DNA of 64,000 nt from Inia geoffrensis (taxonomy: Eukaryota; Chordata; Mammalia; Artiodactyla; Iniidae): the NCBI GenBank assembly GCA_036417435.1, contig CM070899.1, positions 144,846,237 to 144,910,236 of the forward strand, read 5' to 3'. A model generated the notes under the pieces. That model worked only from the letters and a program-made list of their open reading frames with translations, had not been told where the DNA came from and searched no databases. A program made the position numbers and the translations under genes. Below are positions 1-11,246 of this stretch, one piece after another (the stretch's first letter is position 1; every line of letters begins with the position of its first letter).

Positions 1-99
1 CCAGGCAGAGCCCCACTATCTCCCTGAACTGAGGAGATGGGCTGGGAGTCCAGGGAGAGCAAGGTGGCTGGAGTTGCCAGGGCAGAGTACCTGGGGAAA

Positions 100-600
100 G
101 AGAGCATGAGCCATAAAAGAAACAATCCATAACTTGACTTCATAACAATTAGAAACATCTCATCTTAGAAACTGTTAAGAAAATGAAAAGCCACAGGTTG
201 GGACAAAATATTTGCAAATCATTTATTTAAGATGGGAATTATATCCAGAATATATAAAGAACTCTCAACATTCAATAATAATAAACAATGCAAGTTTTTA
301 AATGGGTAAAATATATAAAGAGTTCACCAAGGAAGATATACAGATGGTAAATAAGCACATGAAAAAAATGCTCAGGGGAATTCCTTGGCGGTCCAGTGGT
401 TAGGACTGGGCGCTTTCACTGCTGGGGACCCGGTTTAATCCCTGGTTGGGGAACTAAGATCCTGCAAGCCATGCGGCTAGGCCAAAAAAAAAAAAAAAAA
501 AAAAAAGATGCTCAGTACCATTAGTCACTGGGGAAATCCAAACTGAAACCACAATGAGACGCCACTATGTGCATAATAGGAACTTAAAAGTATAAAAGAT
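100..600 (+). mobile_element. Old L1 remnant, end of ORF2
   Basis: The A-rich text resembles the last part of L1 ORF2 (phrases such as ATATTTGCAAATCA, CCAGAATATATAAAGAACTC and AACCACAATGAGA). It is broken by stops and by a SINE at 376-506, so it cannot encode a reverse transcriptase. It probably belongs to the same old L1MA-type copy as the 3' UTR at 1384-1645. The subfamily name is from memory. The first 100 bases of the window show nothing I can name. Confidence 0.7.
376..506 (+). mobile_element. Short CHR-type SINE
   Basis: The head (AATTCCTTGGCGGTCCAGTGGTTAGG) is the short 'gtccagtggtt' CHR form, followed by a degraded B box and a pure A-tail of about 23. A probable target-site duplication, ATGCTCAG, lies on both sides (368-375 and 508-515). 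It sits inside an L1 remnant. Confidence 0.85.
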
Positions 601-811
601 TGTGCCGCAGGGAGATCAGCTTGGTGCTTTGTGACCACCTTGAGGGATGGGATAGGGAGGGTGGGAGGCAGGCACAAGAGGGAGGGGATATGGGGATATA
701 CGTATATTTATAGTTGATTCACTCTGTTATATAGCAGAAACTAACACAACATTGTAAGGCAATTATACTCCAATAGAGATGTTGAAAAATATATAAACAA
801 ATAAAAGACCG

Positions 812-1019
812 GGGGGCTTCCCTGGTGGCACAGTGGTTGAAAGTCCACCTGCCCATGCAGGGGACACGGGTTCATGCCCTGGTCTGGGAAGATCCCACAT
901 GCTGTGGAGCAGCTGGGCCCGTGAGCCATGGCCGCTGAGCCTGCGCGTTCGGAACCTGTGCTCTGCAACGGGAGAGGCCACAGCAGTGAGATGCCCGCGT
1001 ACCGGAAAAAAAACAAAAA
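812..1019 (+). mobile_element. CHR SINE
   Basis: Complete tRNA-type head (GGGCTTCCCTGGTGGCACAG), B box GGTTCATGCCC, a middle 'gagccatggccgctgagcc' segment and a tail GTACCGGAAAAAAAACAAAAAG. It lies in the tail of the L1 at 612-1363. Open frames through it on both strands belong to the SINE and not to a gene. Confidence 0.88.
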
Positions 1020-1023
1020 GACT

Positions 1024-1360
1024 GGGGACTTCCCTGGTGGCGCAGTGGTTAAGAATCCACCTGCCAGTGCAGGGGACAAGGGTTCGAGCCCTAGTCCTTG
1101 GAAGATCTCACATGCTGGGGAGCAACTAAGCCTGTACACCATAACTACTGAGCCTGTGCTCTAGAGCCCACGAGCCACAAGTACTGAAGCCCACTTGCTT
1201 AGAGGTCCTGCTCTGCAACAAAAGAAGCCACCGCAATGAGAAGCCTGCGCACCACAGCGAAGAGTAGCCCCCGCTTGCCGCAACTAGAGAAAGCCCGTGG
1301 GCAGCAACGAAGACCCAATGCAGGAAAAATTAAAATATTAATTAATTAATTAATTAATTA
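1024..1360 (+). mobile_element. Long-form CHR SINE
   Basis: This is the roughly 330-bp form with head GGGGACTTCCCTGGTGGCGC, B box GGTTCGAGCCC, repeated 'agccacaagtactgaagccc' phrases and a tail ending in (ATTA)n. AAAAGACTGGGG-like sequence at the junction with the preceding SINE suggests insertion into that SINE's tail. Confidence 0.85.
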
Positions 1361-1383
1361 AAATAAAAGATTGTGCCAGCAGG

Positions 1384-1645
1384 GTGTAATGTACAACATG
1401 GTAAACACAATGAACACAGCTGTATGTTATATATGAAGGTTGTTAAAAGAGTAAATCCTAAGAGTTCTCATCACAAGAAAAAAAAAATTTTTTTCTATTT
1501 CTTTAATTTTGTACGTATATGAGATGATGGATGTTCACTAAACTTACTGTGAGAGTCACTTATGATGGATGAAAGTCAAATCATTATGCTGTATATCTTA
1601 AACTAATACAATACTATATGGCAGTTATATCTCAATTAAACTGGA
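1384..1645 (+). mobile_element. L1MA-type 3' UTR remnant
   Basis: Recognisable L1 3' UTR phrases are present: GTAATGTACAACATGGTAA, GTTCTCATCACAAGAAAAA, GATGATGGATGTTCACTAAAC and a terminal TATATCTCAATTAAA. It continues the L1 remnant at 100-600 after the 612-1363 insertion. Confidence 0.7.
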
Positions 1646-1833
1646 AGAAGAAAAATAAAAATAAAAACATTCTGCCAGGTGGTGAAGATATAGAGCAACT
1701 GAAACTGTCATACGTTGCTGGTGAAAAATGCCAAATGGTACAACCACTTTGGAAAAGTTTAGCAGTTTCTTTACAGTTAAACGTACTTAGCATATTTACC
1801 CAGGTGGCATGTCTATAAAATGGAATATTACTC

Positions 1834-1956
1834 GGGAATTCCCTGGCAGTCCAGTGGTTAGGAGTCCGCACTCTCACTACCAAGGGCCCGGGTTCAATCC
1901 GTGGTCAGGGAACAAAGATCCCACAAGCCGCATAGCACAGCCAAAAAAGAAAAAGG
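1834..1956 (+). mobile_element. Short CHR-type SINE
   Basis: Head GGGAATTCCCTGGCAGTCCA, B box GGTTCAATCC and an A-rich tail. The flanking duplication GGAATAtTACTC / GGAATAcTACTC (about 1822-1833 and 2182-2193) also encloses the next SINE, which shows that the second copy landed in this one's tail. Confidence 0.85.
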
Positions 1957-2179
1957 TGGGGCTTCCCTGCTGGTGCAGAGGTTGAGAGTCCGCCTGCCGA
2001 TGCAGGGGACACGGGTTCGTTGTCCCGGTCCGGGAAGATCCCACATGCCGCGGAGCGGCTGGGCCCGTGAGCCATGGCCGCTGCGCCTGCGCGTCCAGAG
2101 CCCGTGCTCCGCAACGGGAGAGGCCACAGCGGTGAGAGGCCCGCGTACGGCAAAAAAAAAAAAAAAAAAAAAAAGAAAA
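1957..2179 (+). mobile_element. CHR SINE nested in a SINE tail
   Basis: Head GGGGCTTCCCTGCTGGTGCA, CpG-rich body ('gcctgcgcgtccagagcccg') and a long A-tail. AAAGAAAAAGG occurs on both sides as its target-site duplication inside the tail of the SINE at 1834-1956. Confidence 0.88.
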
Positions 2180-2689
2180 AGGAATACTACTCAACAGCTT
2201 TTAATGAATAGGCTATTGATACAGGCAACAGTGTTGATCTCAATAATATTTCTGCTTGAGTAAAAGAAGCCAAAAAAAAGAGTACGTACTGTATGATTCC
2301 ATTTATATAAAATTCTAGAAAATGCAAACTAATAGAAAGCAGATCAGTGCTTTGGTTGCCTGGAGATGCGAGAAAGGTTGAGGAGGGATGTAAAACAGGG
2401 ACATCAAAGGACATGAGGAAACCTCCAAAGGCAATGAATATGTTCGTTATCTTTTTTAAGCTGATAGTTTCGCAGATGTAAATGCACATCAAAATGTATC
2501 GAACTGTACACTTTAAATATATGCAGCTTATCGTATGTTAATTATACCTCAATAAGGCTGTTTCTTTAAAAATTTCAAAAATTTGTTTGTTTGCTTATTT
2601 GTTTTTTGATGGAGGATCCTGTGAAGATTGTACTCCTGAAACATTTTTTCCTATTTCATTCATTTTTTTCAACACATGTGGATTTTATG

Positions 2690-2875
2690 TTTTGATTTTT
2701 AAAAAGGTTTTAAATAGTTAACACCTGGTTCAAAATTCAAAGTGTACAAAGGGTATACAGTGAAAAGTCTCCCACCTCTGTTCCCATTCCACCCAGCACT
2801 CCTCTCTGAAAGCAACTAATGTAACTAGTTTCCCCAGTGTCCTTCCAAAGATACTCCAGATTTTATTATAAGGAT
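2690..2875 (-). mobile_element. L1M 3' UTR fragment, antisense
   Basis: The sequence 'ggttcaaaattcaaagtgtacaaagggtatacagtgaaaagtctccc' matches my recollection of the antisense L1MC/L1MD 3' UTR. It is short and degenerate, so the subfamily is uncertain. Confidence 0.55.
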
Positions 2876-4336
2876 CACACTACTGAGATGACTTAGAGTG
2901 TGATTATGTTTTATCTGTTGGCTCAAAGACTGCAGGGTCAAGGGCAAGTTCAGTATCAGACAAACCGATGGGTAGAGCTCCTGTGAAGTCATGCCATCAC
3001 GACACTCCCTCCTCTACAGAGATGACTGTCAATTTCAAGTGTTTCTCTCCTTGACTTTCCTCCTGCATCACACACTGACCCCTCACCTTTTGGAACTCTT
3101 CAGACCTGGACTTTCCTGACATGGTGCTGTCCCTGCTTTCTTCTGAGAGATTCAGCCATTTCTTTCTCAGTCATCTTCCCCTAGCCACTTTCAAGCGTCA
3201 GATTGGTGCTTTGCCAGCTTCATAAAGCAACTACTCAGCCAGATGGATGGTGTCACGCTCCTGTGATCCTGTCTTGCATCTGACTGCCCCTCACTTTTGC
3301 ACAGCCCTCCAATGTGTTCAGCCCACATCTCCAGTGAGCACAGTGGGCTGTGCTCGTTGGACGGAACCAGTTCATGCAAACTCTTCTGTTTTCTGTCTTC
3401 CAAAGTGACTACTTTCCCTCCCTAGAATTTCTATGAGTTAAGGGCTATGTTATTCAGTACTCAGTGGGCTCTTATCGTACGTTAATATTTGTCTATTTGG
3501 GTATATGGATCATATCTCCCTGAGTAGCCTCCACGTGGCTTGACTGGGGCAGAGACCTTGACTTAGACTTTGTTTACCACTGCACAGTTGTAGATGCTCA
3601 AATAACAACTGATGGAAGATTTGCTCTATTAAAATACCCACCAACTGTAAATCAAATTCCATTGAATAGATTAGGAGACCTTGATACTGAATGGGCTTCT
3701 GCATGATTTAACCAAAGTAACTCATCACAATTTAATGTACTTCTTATGTGAATAGAATTTTCCGCTTATTAGAGCTCCTTAAATGTAGGACACACCATAT
3801 ATGTCAGTGGTCAAAAATAGACCTTGCCCCTGGCACTCTGATAGACTCCCTGGAGCATGGGTGTGTTATGCAATAGCCCCTGACCAGACAACCAGAAGTA
3901 TCACCATCCTGAGGACTCCTTGGGACTTTACCTGGGCTCTTATCATTTTCAGGGTGCAGTAGAGATTCCTTGACATGTTTTCTCTTTAGTAGGTATAGGC
4001 ACTGGGAAGAGAGAGAGTGGACAGAGGCGGTACAGCAGCAAGCAAAGCACAGGGACCTTGGCATCCTCGGTTGTGAGATCCAACCTGGACTTGGCTGTTC
4101 CCTGGGTCTCCGATGCCAGCCGGGTTCTGATACCCCTCTACAATCAAAAATCATGACTCTGTAGAAAGCCCCACATTTGCCCCATCTGTTTGCACACCAT
4201 CGTCAACCCTCATAAACCCACGAGAGGGGGATGAGCTGGCCTAGGGGACCTGGAAGCCTCAGGCTGATGGGAAACAGCTATTCCCATTACACAATAACGC
4301 AGGGTCAGAGAACAAGCAAACACCCGGTCTTGATTT
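2876..4336. other. Intergenic DNA, possible old L2 tail, no gene seen
   Basis: About 3000-3640 has the wording of an L2 3' end ('gggcagagaccttgacttagactttgtttaccactgcac'), but it is too decayed to place firmly. The rest is single-copy DNA with short open frames only. I see no splice-flanked conserved frame. Confidence 0.4.
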
Positions 4337-4350
4337 AAATGTTTGATATT

Positions 4351-4649
4351 GACACAGATGTGGAGAACAAATGTATGGATACCAAGTCGGGAGAGGGGGT
4401 GGTGGGATGAATTGGGAGATTGGGATTGACATATATACACTACTATGCATAAGATAGATAACTAATAAAGACCTAGTGTATAGCACAGGGAACTCTACTC
4501 AGTGCTCTGTGGTGACCTAAATGGGAAGGAAATCCAAAAAAGAAGGGACATATGTATACGTATAGCTGATGCACTGTGCCGTACAGCAGAAACTAACACA
4601 ACATTGTAAAGCAACTATACTCCGATAAAAATTAATTTTAAAAATAAAT
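4351..4649 (+). mobile_element. 5'-truncated L1 3' end with clear target duplication
   Basis: L1 tail text runs from 'gacacagatgtggagaac' through the G-rich tract, 'tatagcacagggaactctactcag', 'cagcagaaactaacacaacattg' and 'actccgataaaaattaatttt'. A perfect 14-bp duplication, AAATGTTTGATATT, lies at 4337-4350 and 4650-4663. The insertion is therefore about 300 bp long. Confidence 0.85.
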
Positions 4650-4663
4650 AAATGTTTGATATT

Positions 4664-5586
4664 TTGTTCATCAGGGATATTTTAGCATTAATTTTCACTT
4701 TTTAAAATATTACATTAAAATAGTATTTGTCTTGATTTGGTGCTTCTTAAATTTTGTGCCTGAGGCAAGTGCCTTCACCTGAATCCCAGTCCTGCCATTA
4801 GGGTAGAATTGGAGAAAAGGGACCCTGGTAACCAAAAGGCTTTGGTTCTGACCTCAACTCTGCCATAAAAAGCTTCAAGACTTGGACTTCCTGGACCTCA
4901 CCCTCACGACTTCCTCAGTCCTAAAACAAGGATGATTATATCTGCCCAATTTTCTTTGCAGGACAGTTAAGTGTGAGGGTCAGATGAGATCACGGAGGGA
5001 AAAATCACATTTAAACAGCTACACAAAATGGGATAATAATTAGCAATCGTTTACCCTCAAGCCTGCTCTTTGAGTAGGGATTAGCAAATCCAGCTTGATC
5101 TGTAAGCTCCTACATTGATGGGATGGTGGCCTTCACAAACTCCACGGCAGCTGACACATACCGAGATCTATCCTGCTTCTAGGTTCTGGCCTTGGAGCAT
5201 GTCTGTGCTAGCAGAGTGACCTTGACCACGGCTTTGCCTCTCCAGGACCCAGAAATAGGATGTAATCCCCATTCTCAATCCATATCCTTTACAAAGTGAA
5301 ACTCAGCTGACATAGTTCAGGCCTGATCTGTTTCCAGATTGTAGGCTTGTACGCAGGAAAAAATCATAACTTTGAACAGGCTAACACCTTCTCCATTCGT
5401 TTTTTACAATGTCATTATTTTTTGTATAATAATTATACTTACTATATATTTTATATATTAAGTTCTTAAAGTATGGATTGTGGAATAGTAATTAAGGGTT
5501 TACGTAAAAAAATTTTTGTAGCATTAATTTATTTGTTTCCTGTGTAATTAGGTAATTTATTTGTGACATCTCATTACTATCTCATC
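4664..5586. other. Intergenic DNA with a MIR-like piece
   Basis: About 4850-5010 has MIR-like wording on the plus strand ('cttcctcagtcctaaaacaaggatgattatatctgcc'). The remainder is single-copy sequence that becomes AT-rich after 5400. No gene is seen. Confidence 0.4.
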
Positions 5587-5602
5587 AAAAACTGTGATTC
5601 TT

Positions 5603-5804
5603 GGGCTTCCCTGGTGGCGCAGTGGTTGAGAGTCCGCCTGCCGATGCAGGGGACGTGGGTTCGTTCCCCGATCTGGGAAGATCCCACGGTCATGGGGGCT
5701 AGGCCCGTGAGCCATGGCCGCTGAGCCTTTGCGTCCGGAGCCTGTGCTCCACGACGGGGAGAGGCCACAGCAGTGAGAGGCCTGCGTACCGCAAAAAAAA
5801 AAAA
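5603..5804 (+). mobile_element. CHR SINE
   Basis: Head GGGCTTCCCTGGTGGCGCAG, B box GGTTCGTTCCC and tail of 12 A. The duplication AAAACTGtgATTCTTG (5587-5602) / AAAACTGctATTCTTG (5801-5816) has two adjacent differences. Confidence 0.9.
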
Positions 5805-5834
5805 CTGCTATTCTTGCTACTTATATTTTTAAGG

Positions 5835-6120
5835 TTTTTTTTTTTTATTGTGATAAAATATGCATAACATAAAATGCACCATTTTAACTATTTTAAATGT
5901 ACAGTTCAGTGGCATTAAGTACACTCACAATGTTGTGCAACCATCACCGCTATTTATCTCCAGAACTTTTTCTTCATCTCAAATTGAAACTCTGTACCTA
6001 TTAAATGATAATTCCCCATTTTTCCCTCCCCAATCCATGGTAAACACTATTTTACTTTCAGTCTCTATGAATATGCTTATTTTCAGTAACATATAAGTGG
6101 TATCATACAGTATTTGTATT
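5835..6120 (-). mobile_element. L1M 3' UTR fragment, antisense
   Basis: Antisense L1 3' UTR text: 'attgtgataaaatatgcataacataaaatgcaccatttt', 'gtacagttcagtggcattaagtac', 'ccatcaccgctatttatctccagaac'. The same segment recurs in the same orientation at 18515-18935 and 54825-55215. Confidence 0.75.
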
Positions 6121-7265
6121 TTTGTTATGTAAACTTTTATATCCAGGGGGATTCCATCTTGTTTTGTTTTTCTCTTTGGTAGACTCTTTTCCCACTTTAG
6201 GAAAACATGGCTTCTTTTTCTGAGAAATTATGTAATAGGATTCCTTCCCTTTCCATATAGTGACTTAATAGGAAGGGATATTAGAAGTTGTCTAAAACCA
6301 GCAGAAGAACTTTTGACTGTTATGGATGAGATCTTCCTCTGATCTGTCCAGTTAATTAGACATCTAATAATCCTGGCTTTTCAGTGACCACTTAATCAAG
6401 TGGAGAATGTACAGTAGTCTTTTATTATTAACATTTTACCCCTGTCTGCTTAATGAATGAATTTGGTGAATTTTAAGGTTCCTGTTAGCTCCCAGCTTCT
6501 CAGAATCTAAAGGCCATTCTTCTTGCTACTTGTTTTAGTTATTTTCTTTTACAGAAGCAGTTAAAATCAGTGGTGGTGAAGAGTTTACTTTTGGAGGAGG
6601 TCTGGTTTTTGCTTGTCTGCCTTACTTAAAATGCCCAAGGTTTTTTCAAAGTTTGTCAACCAGGGTTCCAAAATACCCCTAATATAGGAAGAACGTGGTC
6701 GAATTGTATGTATCCCTATCAATTAATGCAATTCTTTGCAACTCTCTCGTGATGATTTTTTTCACCCTAGAAGTTTGTTTTCTGTCCTTGCTCCCTTTAT
6801 AAGCGAGTGTGCTATACATTGGGAAATGAAAGGATCAGTGAAATAATATGCTTTGTGGTTATGGCCCAAAGTACCTGTGTCAGTTCCTCCTCCACATTCA
6901 CCTTTAAAACAGAGACTCTACCAGCTCCAGCACAAGGCCGGCTTTGCTACCTACCCTCCAGCTCAAGAGCAAAAGAGCACAGTTCTCAGACATACGCTCT
7001 TTGTACATACCTCTATTCTCACTTTATTTCAGTATATTGTCATTGTTGGCTGACATGTCGGCCGTTGGTTTTTTTTCTTTAGACCATTTAAGCAACCCTT
7101 CACCTGATTTTGCTTTGGGGAAACTTTCCTGCCTCATTGGAGACTGTCTAGAGAAACCATCATAAATCTTCACCTTCTATCGGCACATGAATCAAACTTA
7201 GCCACGCATTCACCCCCTCCTCTGCTCTCCCCTTTGTTCAGTTGAATATTATTATGCTTTTACTA
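6121..7265. other. Single-copy intergenic DNA, nothing recognised
   Basis: AT-rich sequence with only short open frames (for example a 91-codon frame at 6807-7082) that show no domain or conserved-looking exon structure. I see no repeat I can name. Confidence 0.4.
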
Positions 7266-7269
7266 TCTG

Positions 7270-7540
7270 TAGGACCTGTACCGATGAATGTCTTTAATTT
7301 ATATTTTTACTCTTTTTCTGGAGCAGTCTAACAAGGGGTTTATCAACTGTGTTGAGCTTTTCAAGGATCCAAGTTTGCCTTTTTGTTAATTTTTTCTGTT
7401 GTTTGTCTCCTATTTCATTTATTACTACTCTCATCATTTTTATTTTCTTCTCTCTAGTTACCTTAAGTTTATGTAGCTCTGACACTGGAAACTTCAGTCA
7501 TTAATTTTAGTCCTTTCTTCTTGTTTTACTATAATCACTG
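7270..7540 (-). mobile_element. L1M internal fragment, antisense
   Basis: T-rich text ('gagcagtctaacaaggggtttatcaac', 'ccaagtttgcctttttgttaattttttctg', 'tctcctatttcatttatt') is typical of antisense old L1 internal sequence. The open frame on the minus strand is too short to be meaningful. Confidence 0.5.
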
Positions 7541-7547
7541 TAATAGA

Positions 7548-7665
7548 CAGTGTTCTCCAAAGAAACAGAACCAATAGGAGATATACATATATATATATGA
7601 TATATATATGTGTGTATATATATATGTATATATGTATATACCATACATATATATGGTGAAAGTGG
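7548..7665 (-). repeat. Edge of an LTR-like repeat plus (TA)n/(GTAT)n microsatellite
   Basis: 'gttctccaaagaaacagaaccaataggag' is the reverse complement of the terminal text of the repeats at 12165-12645 and 25555-25998. It is followed by an impure (TA)n/(TATG)n tract at about 7583-7655. Only this end of the element is recognisable. Confidence 0.55.
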
Positions 7666-8544
7666 AACTCCCTGTCAATTGAATCTTGAGCAGAAAATCA
7701 AAAGACTGAGAAGAGTTGTAACTGACTCATTCCAGAAATACTGTTCTCAGGAGGGGGTTCAGCACACTCCCAGAGCCTCCTAACTCTTGTCTTTTTGGAA
7801 TCTGGCCCTTGAGACTTCCTTTTTATCATGTGTGCTCCCTCATACTCTTCCGTTAAATCCCTTTCCTGAGTTCTAAGCAGAGCAGCTTCAGGTAACTTAC
7901 AACTTTACAGTATGCTCTCATGCTCATCCTCCCAACTAGACTCAGAGCACTTTGAGGGCAGGTGTTCTAGCCTTTCACCTTGGTGTCCCACGGCCCCTCA
8001 GCTCCTGCTGCTTTCCTTTTCAGGCCACCGTGGCAGCCCCTATCTGTGCAGGAACATTGAGGATACAACACAAATAAGTGCTAAGGACATTGCCCTTGAG
8101 AACCTGTCATCTAAGTCAGGTGGCAAGATGGGCATTTATGAAATGATTGTGGCTAATGCAAAGCAGAATATGATTAAGGATCTAAATTGGGGGGCAAAAT
8201 AAGAATGGTTCTGTGAGGTCCAGAGATGGAAAGATCAGAGTGGGTGGGAATTGCCTGGGGAGATTTTAGAGAAGGGGACTTACCCTGAGCTGTGAGGACC
8301 TGGGTAAGCAAAAGTAAAAGGTAGATGCTCCTACCTGTAGGAAGCAGCAGGGCTGCCGTCAGTCCCCCTACACCATGCTTTTGAAAAGCCATACATTTTA
8401 AAGTTAATATGTTGATATAGCAGCTATACAAACCTGTTAGCGTTCCTGCTTTTCACTGTGTCTGGAAGGTCTGTTACCAGCTCAGTGTTGGGTCATGGGC
8501 GCATGCCTATATGCAGCTCAGAGTGTGATAGTCTGAGAGGCAGT
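7666..8544. other. Intergenic DNA, no gene seen
   Basis: About 7915-7965 resembles an L2 3' piece ('ctagactcagagcactttgagggcaggtgttc'). A 96-codon frame at 7912-8202 begins in it, so I do not count that frame as a gene. The rest is unassigned. Confidence 0.35.
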
Positions 8545-8790
8545 CTTACAGAGTTGAGAGCTTGGGTCTGGAGCCAGACTGCAGGGCTTTGAATTGAAGG
8601 TGTGCTGCTTACTAGTTTTAAGACCTTGAGAAGCTGCTAACCTCCTTTGTCTCCATTTTCTCTTGTTTAATATGGAGGTAATAATATCTACCTTATTGGG
8701 TTGCTATGAGGATTAATTGAGTAAGTATACAAAACCCTTAGAACAGCCTGGTGTGTCTTAAGTGCTATGAGACTTGGCTATTATTATTAT
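8545..8790 (+). repeat. MIR
   Basis: A clear ancient MIR core is present: 'gtctggagccagactgcagggctttgaattg', 'gaccttgagaagctgctaacctcc', 'aatatggaggtaataatatctacc', 'ttgctatgaggattaattgag'. It has no internal coding potential. Confidence 0.8.
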
Positions 8791-9968
8791 AGGAGGAAAG
8801 GGAGGAAAAATGAGAAGTGGAAGGTGGAACAGAGGGTGATGTTTCTGCAACTGAGCCTTGAGAGAGATGGAGCAGAGTCAGTACAAGAGGGTGAAGTCAA
8901 AACAAAACAAATCAAAACCAGGGTAGAAGTGACAGAGGAGCTATTTGTGACGCTGAGCCTGAGCCAAGCTGAGAGCCTTTCCCTTTGCTTTTGTTTTGTA
9001 CCCTTTTGCTGTAATAAATTGTAGCCAGGAATACAAGCATATGCTGAGGTCTATGAGTCCTCCTAACAAATTACTGAACCCGGGGACGGTCTTGGGGACT
9101 CTCAACACAGGGAAATCTTAAGACATCACTGTTTTAGTCACTTCTTAGGCTGACTCCTGTTTGGGTGCAGTACTAGGATGAGAGGTAAGACACCTGCTCA
9201 GTCCTCTGATTATGCTGCCTGCTACCATAATTTCCCTGTATTTTTTCAGCTTCATAATTTTCTGGGGAATTTGGATGATTTTGAAGCCCCTAACATGTTA
9301 TCTGATGGTCGTTCCTTTTCAGGCATGTAATATAAAAAAATTCAGTGAATTTTTAAATTATCTAAGTATTTTAATGTTATTGACAATCATCTTTATTGAC
9401 AATTAAGATTATCTTGACCTTGAAATGCAGTGATTACATGAAGAAAATAGTTGTAATGGAATTTATTTTTATGAAAAATTCATTAAAGCAGCATGTACTT
9501 TAATTAGATAATAATTTTAAAAGGTATGCATTAGCTTGAAATTCTCTACGAATGTTTTTCCTTGTTCTCTTCCTATAAGATCGTCAGGAATGTTACTTAA
9601 CTTTAAGTTGAAAAATTAAATAAGCAAATTGAAGTGACTTCCTGTTTCTGGTACCTAAACAGTGTTCAAACCAGTCAACAGAATTCCTTTCTTGGATATT
9701 AAAGGATCACAGAGTAGGCTAAAATTTCCAAGGTAGCCTTGAATGGTTCAAATTACCTTTGGATTAAGCATTTTTATACTTGTGATTGACTCTTTATGAT
9801 TGACCATTGGCTATTTCAAAAGCAAAAAAATCTCCCCAACAGGACTGTAATCTTTACTTTGATACTTTAAACTTTCTCGTATTAGATTTCACCAAGAAAC
9901 TCTTCCCCTTAATTAGCTGTCTTTCATATTATTCTGTGGAGTGACAAAATTTTTAAATGTCTGTGTAG
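8791..9968. other. AT-rich single-copy DNA
   Basis: No repeat is recognised from about 9200 to 9950. The sequence holds homeodomain-like TAAT/ATTA runs and little CpG. A conserved non-coding element is possible here but cannot be told from one sequence. No gene is seen. Confidence 0.35.
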
Positions 9969-10188
9969 GGCTTCCCTGGCGGCGCAGTGGTTGAGAGTCC
10001 GCCTACCGATGCAGGCGACACGGGTTCGTGCCCCGGTCCGGGAAAATCCTACATGCCGCGGAGCGGCTGAGCCCGTGAGCCATGGCCGCTGAGCCTGCGC
10101 GTCCGGAGCCTGTGCTCCGCAACGGGAGGGGCCACAACAGTGTGAGGCCCGCGTACCGCAAAACAAATATATATAATAATAAAAAATA
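9969..10188 (+). mobile_element. CHR SINE with perfect target duplication
   Basis: Full-length head, B box GGTTCGTGCCC, CpG-rich body and a mixed A/T tail. The perfect 14-bp duplication AAATGTCTGTGTAG at 9955-9968 and 10189-10202 and the retained CpGs suggest a fairly young insertion. Confidence 0.92.
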
Positions 10189-10202
10189 AAATGTCTGTGT
10201 AG

Positions 10203-10797
10203 CCAGAGGTCTTCCTGAGCAACGGCTGCTGCTGCTAAACATACAGAAAGATGGTTATTCTTTCAATCTTTACAAATTCCAGTAAATTTTTTAGAAACTT
10301 AATTAAAAAGAACCTCTCCAGCTCATTCAGATGAAATTGTAATGTGACTTTCAAAATAGCTCTTACTGAGCAAATGATCATGAAAATAAAGATCAAAAAA
10401 GATAGTTTAGTTTGATGATGGATTGTAGAGAAACTTGAATGTTGGTTCCTGTTTCCCTTACATCGTAGGCCTCTGAAACTCCTGTACAATCCGAGATTGT
10501 GATTTGAAGTCAGTGATTCTCAAAGTTTCTGTGGGCCTTCTGAACACCTTCACGTAAAAAAGAAGATACCCTCTCAAATGATCTCATTGAGAAAGCTGTT
10601 GGTTTCTCTATAGCATAAGTACACACTTAGTGTCTGAGTTTTCATGCCATTATCTTTATTATTGTTCTATTATAAGAGCTTCTGTTTCAATTTGCTAAGC
10701 AAAAAATATTCTCACTTAAAATGAGACATTGAATCAATTGCCTAGACCTTGCCCTTCACTAAAAACAAAAAAGGGAGTAATACATGCTTCCATGTTG
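10203..10797. other. Single-copy intergenic DNA, nothing recognised
   Basis: AT-rich sequence without a repeat or coding signal I can name. Short open frames only. Confidence 0.35.
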
Positions 10798-11246
10798 TTC
10801 ACTTCCTAGAACTGCTGTAACGAAGTACCACCAACTGGGTGGCTTAACAATGGAAATTTATTCTCACAATTCTGCAGTTTAGAAGCTTGAGATAAGATGT
10901 CAGTCGGGTTGGTTCCTTCTGAGGACTGTGAGGAAGAATCTGTTCTAGCCTCTCTTCCAGCTTCTGGTAATTGCTGGCGATCTTTGGTGTTTCTCTGGCG
11001 TTTTTTTATCACCCTGCTCTCTGCTGTCATCTTCACATGACTTCTCCCTGTGTGCAATGTCTGTGTCCAAGTTTCTCCCTTTTTTAAGGACACCAGTCGT
11101 ATTGGATTAGTGGCCCCCCCTAGGCCAGTATGTCATCATCTTTAATTATACCTGCAAGGACCTATTTCCAAACACGGTCACGTTCTGAGGTACTGGGGGC
11201 TAGGATTTCAACATATGAATTTAGGGGGGACACAATTCATAACACA
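10798..11246 (-). mobile_element. MLT1-type MaLR LTR, antisense
   Basis: Antisense MLT1 text runs end to end: 'ctgctgtaacgaagtaccaccaactgggtggc', 'ggttccttctgaggactgtgagg', 'aaggacaccagtcgtattggatt', 'ttctgaggtactgggggctagg', 'gggggacacaattcataacac'. It is a solo LTR of about 450 bp with no internal retroviral genes. It is one of the old ERVL-MaLR class found across mammals. Confidence 0.85.

Larger units (their letters stand above)
612..1363 (+). mobile_element. 5'-truncated young L1 tail carrying two SINEs
   Basis: From 612 to about 805 this is the L1 3' end common in cetartiodactyls: a G-rich GGGAGGGTGGGAGG stretch, then AGCAGAAACTAACACAACATTGTAA and ACTCCAATAGAGATG. Two SINEs sit in its tail (812-1019 and 1024-1360). 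The unit is bounded by a near-perfect duplication, ATAAAAGATTGTGCCGCAGG, at 592-611 and again at 1363-1383 with one extra A. The SINEs therefore landed in the tail after the L1 arrived. Confidence 0.8.
1660..2575 (+). mobile_element. Older L1M 3' remnant split by SINEs
   Basis: Outside the SINEs at 1834-2179 the sequence follows a mammalian L1M 3' end: 'atggtacaaccactttggaaaa', then 'tgtatgattccatttatat', 'ggttgcctggagatg' and a terminal 'aattatacctcaataa'. It is heavily mutated with no open reading frame. Confidence 0.7.

Noticed and set aside
9969..10188. tRNA genes suggested by A- and B-box motifs
   Set aside because: These boxes belong to tRNA-derived SINE heads. No cloverleaf with acceptor and anticodon stems is kept.
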